A stretch of DNA of 64,000 nucleotides from Paenibacillus sp. 1781tsa1. Its GTDB lineage: Bacteria > Bacillota > Bacilli > Paenibacillales > Paenibacillaceae. Positions 60,435 through 64,000 of this stretch are shown here, piece by piece. Numbering within the stretch: position 1 is the stretch's first letter; each line of letters begins with the position of its first letter. Both the position numbers and the translations under genes were made by a program. Where the stretch lies: contig NZ_JAMYWY010000001.1 in NCBI RefSeq assembly GCF_024159265.1, positions 744,001-808,000 on the forward strand, given 5' to 3'. The notes under the pieces were generated by a model, which was not told the DNA's origin, ran no database searches, and worked only from the letters and a program-made list of their open reading frames with translations.

Positions 60435-61700
60435 ATGGATATTCTGGTAGTAGGCGGCGGTGGCCGGGAGCACGCAATCATCTGGGCACTGGCGAAGAGT
60501 CCAAAGACAGGCAAGATTCACTGTGCACCGGGAAATGCAGGCATTGCTCAGCTGGCTGAGTGTCATGCGATTGCAGTAAATGAATTCGATAAACTAACGG
60601 CTCTTGCTGTAGAGCTTCAAGTAGGATTAGTGGTTATTGGTCCGGATGATCCGCTGGCGGATGGGATCGTGGATGCGTTTGACTCCACTGGTATTCCGGT
60701 ATTCGGACCTCGTCGCAATGCAGCAGAGATCGAGGGAAGTAAAACGTTCATGAAGGATCTGCTGCACAAATACAACATTCCAACGGCAGCTTATGAGAAA
60801 TTCAATAACTACGAACAGGCTCAAGCCTACCTGAATGAACAAACAATTCCAGTTGTCATCAAGGCAGATGGACTGGCAGCGGGCAAAGGTGTGACGGTAG
60901 CTTATTCCCGTGATGAGGCTGATCAGGCACTTCGCAGTATCATGGTGGATAAAGTGTTTGGTGAAGCGGGAGCGAAAGTGATCATCGAGGAATTCCTGGC
61001 AGGTCAAGAAATGTCCATTCTGGCCTTTGTTGATGGGGAAACGGTTCGTCCGATGGCCGCAGCACAGGATCACAAACCCGTGTTCGATAATGATCAGGGG
61101 CCAAACACAGGCGGTATGGGGACATATTCACCATTGCCACATATCCCGGCTTCCATTATTGAGGAGGCTGTGGAAACGATCATCAAACCAACTGCCAAAG
61201 CAATGGTGTCCGAGGGACGTCCATTCCAGGGTGTATTGTTTGCTGGATTGATGATTTCGCCTGATGGTAAACCCAAAACGATTGAGTTCAACGCACGTTT
61301 CGGTGATCCCGAAACACAGGTTGTTTTGCCGCGTCTGAAGAGTGATTTATTTGATATCTTCTGGGCAACCGTCCATGGCAAGCTGGCTGACATTGAGATT
61401 GAATGGAGCGATGAAGCCGCTGTATGTGTGGTACTTGCTTCAGGCGGGTATCCAGGTCCTTATGCCAAAGGTGTAGTCATTGAAGGACTGGATCAAGTGG
61501 ATGAAGCCGTGGTATTCCACGCAGGTACAGCGCGTAGTGAAGCAGGAGACTGGGTCACCAACGGTGGACGGATCCTGGGCGTAGTTGGCCTTGGTGCGAA
61601 TATTGCCGAAGCTAGAAACAAAGCCTATGCACAGGCGGAACGTATCCAATTCGATGGCAAACATCAGCGGACGGATATTGCTGCTAAGGCACTGGTATAG
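60435..61700 (+). CDS. purD: Phosphoribosylamine-glycine ligase
   Basis: 421 residues, ATP-grasp. MDILVVGGGGREHAIIW start, KADGLAAGKGVTVA, and EFNARFGDPETQ near 290. Function: ATP-dependent joining of phosphoribosylamine and glycine (second purine step). ATG 60435 lies about 10 bases after GGAGGGGGA; the longer frame reaches back into purH and is rejected. Last gene of the operon, followed by a hairpin at 61707. Confidence 0.96.
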   Translation: MDILVVGGGGREHAIIWALAKSPKTGKIHCAPGNAGIAQLAECHAIAVNEFDKLTALAVELQVGLVVIGPDDPLADGIVDAFDSTGIPVFGPRRNAAEIEGSKTFMKDLLHKYNIPTAAYEKFNNYEQAQAYLNEQTIPVVIKADGLAAGKGVTVAYSRDEADQALRSIMVDKVFGEAGAKVIIEEFLAGQEMSILAFVDGETVRPMAAAQDHKPVFDNDQGPNTGGMGTYSPLPHIPASIIEEAVETIIKPTAKAMVSEGRPFQGVLFAGLMISPDGKPKTIEFNARFGDPETQVVLPRLKSDLFDIFWATVHGKLADIEIEWSDEAAVCVVLASGGYPGPYAKGVVIEGLDQVDEAVVFHAGTARSEAGDWVTNGGRILGVVGLGANIAEARNKAYAQAERIQFDGKHQRTDIAAKALV

Positions 61701-61706
61701 AATGAA

Positions 61707-61761
61707 CAAAGAGTCCGAAAGATGTGTACCGGAAAGGTATTTGCATCCTGCGGGCTCTTTG
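61707..61761 (+). terminator. Terminator-like hairpin after purD
   Basis: CAAAGAGTCCG (61707-61717) pairs with CGGGCTCTTTG (61751-61761), with ACC/GGT inside. No T-run follows directly, so efficiency is uncertain. Confidence 0.65.
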
Positions 61762-62384
61762 CTGCGTATATAGATGTATCTTGTGTAAACGAGCGGACTT
61801 GTCTATAGGATAAAGACACGGGAAAGGTACAAAACAGGAGTGAATCTGGAGGTTCAGGTATGTTTAATGCGCAAAAGTACAGGGTAGTATTTTTATAAAT
61901 TGGACTATACTAAGCATGTGAACAATATCACATTATAAGGCTATATTAATCATATTATATAAAGTACGTAACATACATAGAGACTAATTTGTGAACATTA
62001 TACTGTAACCTTGTTCCAAACCATAACGTGCAACTGGATGGTTGAGAGGGAAACATGGTATACTTTTCGGAAACAGGAATGAGTACGAGGGGAGGTGGAT
62101 ATCTATTGGGTAGGCGATATTGTAAATTGTCCAAATGGCGAATCTAGGTGGAGTTAAGCGAGGAACAATTGACAGCATGAGGGGTAACCCGATTTGAACG
62201 AAGAAGTTTCTGCAAGTCATTGACTTCATCTTGAATTCCTGTTTTGTAATTTTACAAGGTCAAACGTAAGACTTATACAAAAATTATCATTGAAATCGAT
62301 TTTATATAAGGCAGACGTCGTATTGAAAGACTAACAGCGGATGAATGGTTAACACAGTTAACGGATCACGCTGTAACTATCTCT
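61762..62384. other. Intergenic region upstream of the CNNM gene
   Basis: About 620 bases without a convincing gene. It contains a palindrome TTGTAATTTTACAA at 62244-62257 (possible operator), several AGGAGG-like stretches not followed by long frames (for example 62090), and AT-rich promoter-like sequence near 61900. No known riboswitch recognised. Confidence 0.45.
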
Positions 62385-62418
62385 GGAGGTGAATCCCTGA
62401 GAATCGGGGAAATCATTG
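62385..62418 (+). promoter_or_regulatory. Shine-Dalgarno and start codon separated by a hairpin
   Basis: GGAGGTGAA (62385-62393) is followed by TCCCTGA/TCGGGGA around GAA (62394-62410) and the TTG start at 62416. The linear spacing of about 22 bases is too long unless the hairpin folds. The same layout, with changed but still paired stem bases, recurs at 63963-63996. Confidence 0.7.
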
Positions 62419-63753
62419 GACATAATTACCATATTGAATATCGTTTTACTTATTATCTTGATTGCATTGACTGCATTTTTCGTAGCATCGGAGTTCGCTG
62501 TAGTCAAAATTCGTACATCAAGAGTGGATCAACTGGTTGCCGAGGGCAATAAAAAGGCTGTACTCGCCAAAAAAGTTGTCTCGGATCTGGATTATTATCT
62601 GTCAGCCTGTCAGCTCGGTATTACGGTCACTGCTCTAGGACTTGGAGCGCTCGGAAAACCGACGGTTGAGAGATTGTTATATCCGGTATTTGATTACCTG
62701 AACGTGTCACCTTCGATCTCATCCATTGCTTCCTATGCGATTGCCTTTATTCTGGTTACGTTCTTGCATGTGGTTGTTGGTGAGATGGCACCCAAAACAT
62801 TGGCGATTCAGTTTTCGGAAAAACTGACGTTATTGCTCTCGCCGCCTTTATATTGGTTTGGTAAAATCATGTATCCGTTCATCTGGGCCCTCAATGGAGC
62901 ATCACGTGTTATTCTGCGTGGATTCGGTGTGAAGCCTGCCGAACATGATCAAGCGTACTCGGAGGACGAGATCAAGATCATCATGAACCAGAGTTACGAA
63001 GGTGACGAGAACAACAAGACCAAGCTTTCATATCTGGAAAATGTATTTGTATTCGACGAACGTGATGCCAAAGACATCATGGTACCGCGTACGGAACTGG
63101 TGACATTAGATCAGGATATGACCTATGACGATATTATTCCTATATTGGATGAACATAACTATTCACGTTACCCTGTCATTGAGGACGGGGACAAGGACCG
63201 TATCATCGGCGTCGTGAATGTGAAAAAGATTTTGCCTGACATGGTTGCTGCTAGATCGTATCAACTGAGCGAGTTTGTTCGCGAGATCCCATTCGTTTCC
63301 GAAGTTACACGTATCCAGGATGCGATGATTAAAATGCAGCAGGAACGTGTACACATGGCCGTTGTTGTGGATGAGTACGGCGGTACTTCGGGAATCATTA
63401 CGATGGAGGATATTCTGGAGGAGCTGGTCGGTGAGATTCGTGATGAATTCGATGCCGATGAGGTGGCTGATATCCAGGAGACCGGAGAGAATCAATATCT
63501 CATTAATGGTCGGGTACTTTTGGATGAAGTGGAACGGCAGTTCGGGCTTAGCTTTGAAGGAAATGAAGAGATGGATACGGTGGCCGGATGGATTCAGTAC
63601 CAGAAGGGTGTAGGTGTGGAAAAAGGCGACACGGTAGAACACGGGGATTATGTCTGGACCGTGGTGGACGCCGAGAACTATCACATCAAGCAAGTTCTTC
63701 TGGAACGAGTGAGCGGCGCTGAAGTTGAGGAAGCTGCAAGCGATTTGGCGTGA
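62416..63753 (+). CDS. CNNM/CorC-HlyC family membrane protein (hemolysin-family, possible Mg2+ exporter)
   Basis: 445 residues from TTG 62416. A DUF21/CNNM membrane domain (about 1-190, with [21 protein letters not shown] and [13 protein letters not shown]) is followed by two CBS domains (about 205-330, [12 protein letters not shown] and [26 protein letters not shown]) and a CorC_HlyC C-terminal domain. Known: Bacillus relatives such as MpfA protect against magnesium excess; earlier work called them hemolysins. The start is set by residue match and the unusual hairpin-containing ribosome site. An apparent paralogue starts at the window's end. Confidence 0.92.
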   Translation: MDIITILNIVLLIILIALTAFFVASEFAVVKIRTSRVDQLVAEGNKKAVLAKKVVSDLDYYLSACQLGITVTALGLGALGKPTVERLLYPVFDYLNVSPSISSIASYAIAFILVTFLHVVVGEMAPKTLAIQFSEKLTLLLSPPLYWFGKIMYPFIWALNGASRVILRGFGVKPAEHDQAYSEDEIKIIMNQSYEGDENNKTKLSYLENVFVFDERDAKDIMVPRTELVTLDQDMTYDDIIPILDEHNYSRYPVIEDGDKDRIIGVVNVKKILPDMVAARSYQLSEFVREIPFVSEVTRIQDAMIKMQQERVHMAVVVDEYGGTSGIITMEDILEELVGEIRDEFDADEVADIQETGENQYLINGRVLLDEVERQFGLSFEGNEEMDTVAGWIQYQKGVGVEKGDTVEHGDYVWTVVDAENYHIKQVLLERVSGAEVEEAASDLA

Positions 63754-63807
63754 TGTTGCGGAAATTTTTTTAAAATTTAATTTTTGCGATAACGTAGCAG
63801 TGTAGGG

Positions 63808-63921
63808 GACGGAATCGATTCTGAAGAAGCGCAGCGTTCGCGTTTGCAAACCAATTTTAAACCACTGAAAACAACAATCAGCGAAATTGGGAGGCAATGG
63901 CGATTGGAAGAACGAGCCGTC
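63808..63921 (+). repeat. Structured intergenic repeat, copy after the CNNM gene
   Basis: Outer stem GACGG/CCGTC and TTCT/AGAA. Inner stem TTGC/GCAA and CCAATTT/AAATTGG. Motifs GAAGAAGCGCAGCGTTCGCG and GGCGATTGGAAGA. Most diverged copy, but the same architecture, and outside the purine operon. Confidence 0.7.
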
Positions 63922-63962
63922 ACCGGAACGTCACTCGTGCAACCTTAATATAAATTTTACTT

Positions 63963-64000
63963 GGAGGTGAATCCCTCAATCTGAGGGAAATCATTGGACG
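63963..64000 (+). CDS. Start of a second CNNM-like gene (leader and first codons only)
   Basis: GGAGGTGAA (63963-63971), hairpin TCCCTCA/TGAGGGA around ATC (63972-63988), then AATCATTGGACG with a TTG start at 63994. The arrangement and the TTG-GAC start copy those of the gene at 62416, so a tandem paralogue probably continues beyond the window. Only two codons are visible. Confidence 0.55.

Noticed and set aside
61762..62384. Mg2+ (M-box) or c-di-AMP riboswitch ahead of the CNNM gene
   Set aside because: None of the conserved core sequences of these classes could be recognised.

Overview
The window looks like the chromosome of a spore-forming, low-to-moderate GC Firmicute, most likely Paenibacillus or a close relative. 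The evidence is two gerA-type spore germination operons, the Bacillus-type gene order purE-K-B-C-S-Q-L-F-M-N-H-D, strong AGGAGG-type ribosome binding sites, sigma-A and sigma-G-like promoters, a FapR-type operator and a Bacillus-like 16S-23S-5S rRNA operon.

Layout. 1-17 kb: a gerB-gerA-gerC operon (minus, truncated at the window edge), an EamA transporter divergent from a MocR-type regulator, hemL, an LCP cell-wall ligase, a three-gene ABC-2 exporter, a Bcp peroxiredoxin, then a second germination operon gerA-gerC-small membrane protein-gerB-gerB. 17-24 kb: DedA protein, a NodB-type deacetylase with a stalk domain, and a MoxR-DUF58-transglutaminase cassette. 24-29 kb: guaA followed by a small AT-rich island that carries a degraded tyrosine recombinase and a two-gene AAA15 ATPase plus DUF4435/TOPRIM pair resembling the PARIS anti-phage system. 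The island is bounded by a second, 38-bp copy of the guaA 3' end. 29-37 kb: a small lipoprotein, pbuG under a guanine-type riboswitch, and a complete rRNA operon with two tandem promoters and no spacer tRNA. 37-46 kb: a secreted stalk-domain protein, fabH with a FapR operator over its promoter, a secreted amidase, topB, three small genes and a universal stress protein. 46-62 kb: the purine operon, with PurR-type boxes, a sigma-A promoter and a guanine riboswitch with terminator ahead of purE. 62-64 kb: a CNNM/CorC-type membrane protein and the first codons of an apparent paralogue.

The genes share a purine theme. The purine operon makes IMP, guaA converts XMP to GMP, and pbuG imports guanine and hypoxanthine. 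Two guanine riboswitches and a probable PurR site tie the system to purine supply. An Imm26-like gene sits unexpectedly between purF and purM, and an intrinsic terminator lies between purH and purD.

Two things stand out. First, the guaA-linked island with the PARIS-like pair under a promoter flanked by palindromes. Second, a family of intergenic structured repeats (at least eight full copies and one truncated, four in a tandem ~200-bp array) whose stems change sequence while keeping their pairing and whose internal-loop motifs are conserved. A third unusual feature is a hairpin between the Shine-Dalgarno sequence and the start codon of the CNNM gene, repeated with compensatory changes at the window's end.

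All family assignments are from reading the translations; no database search was run.
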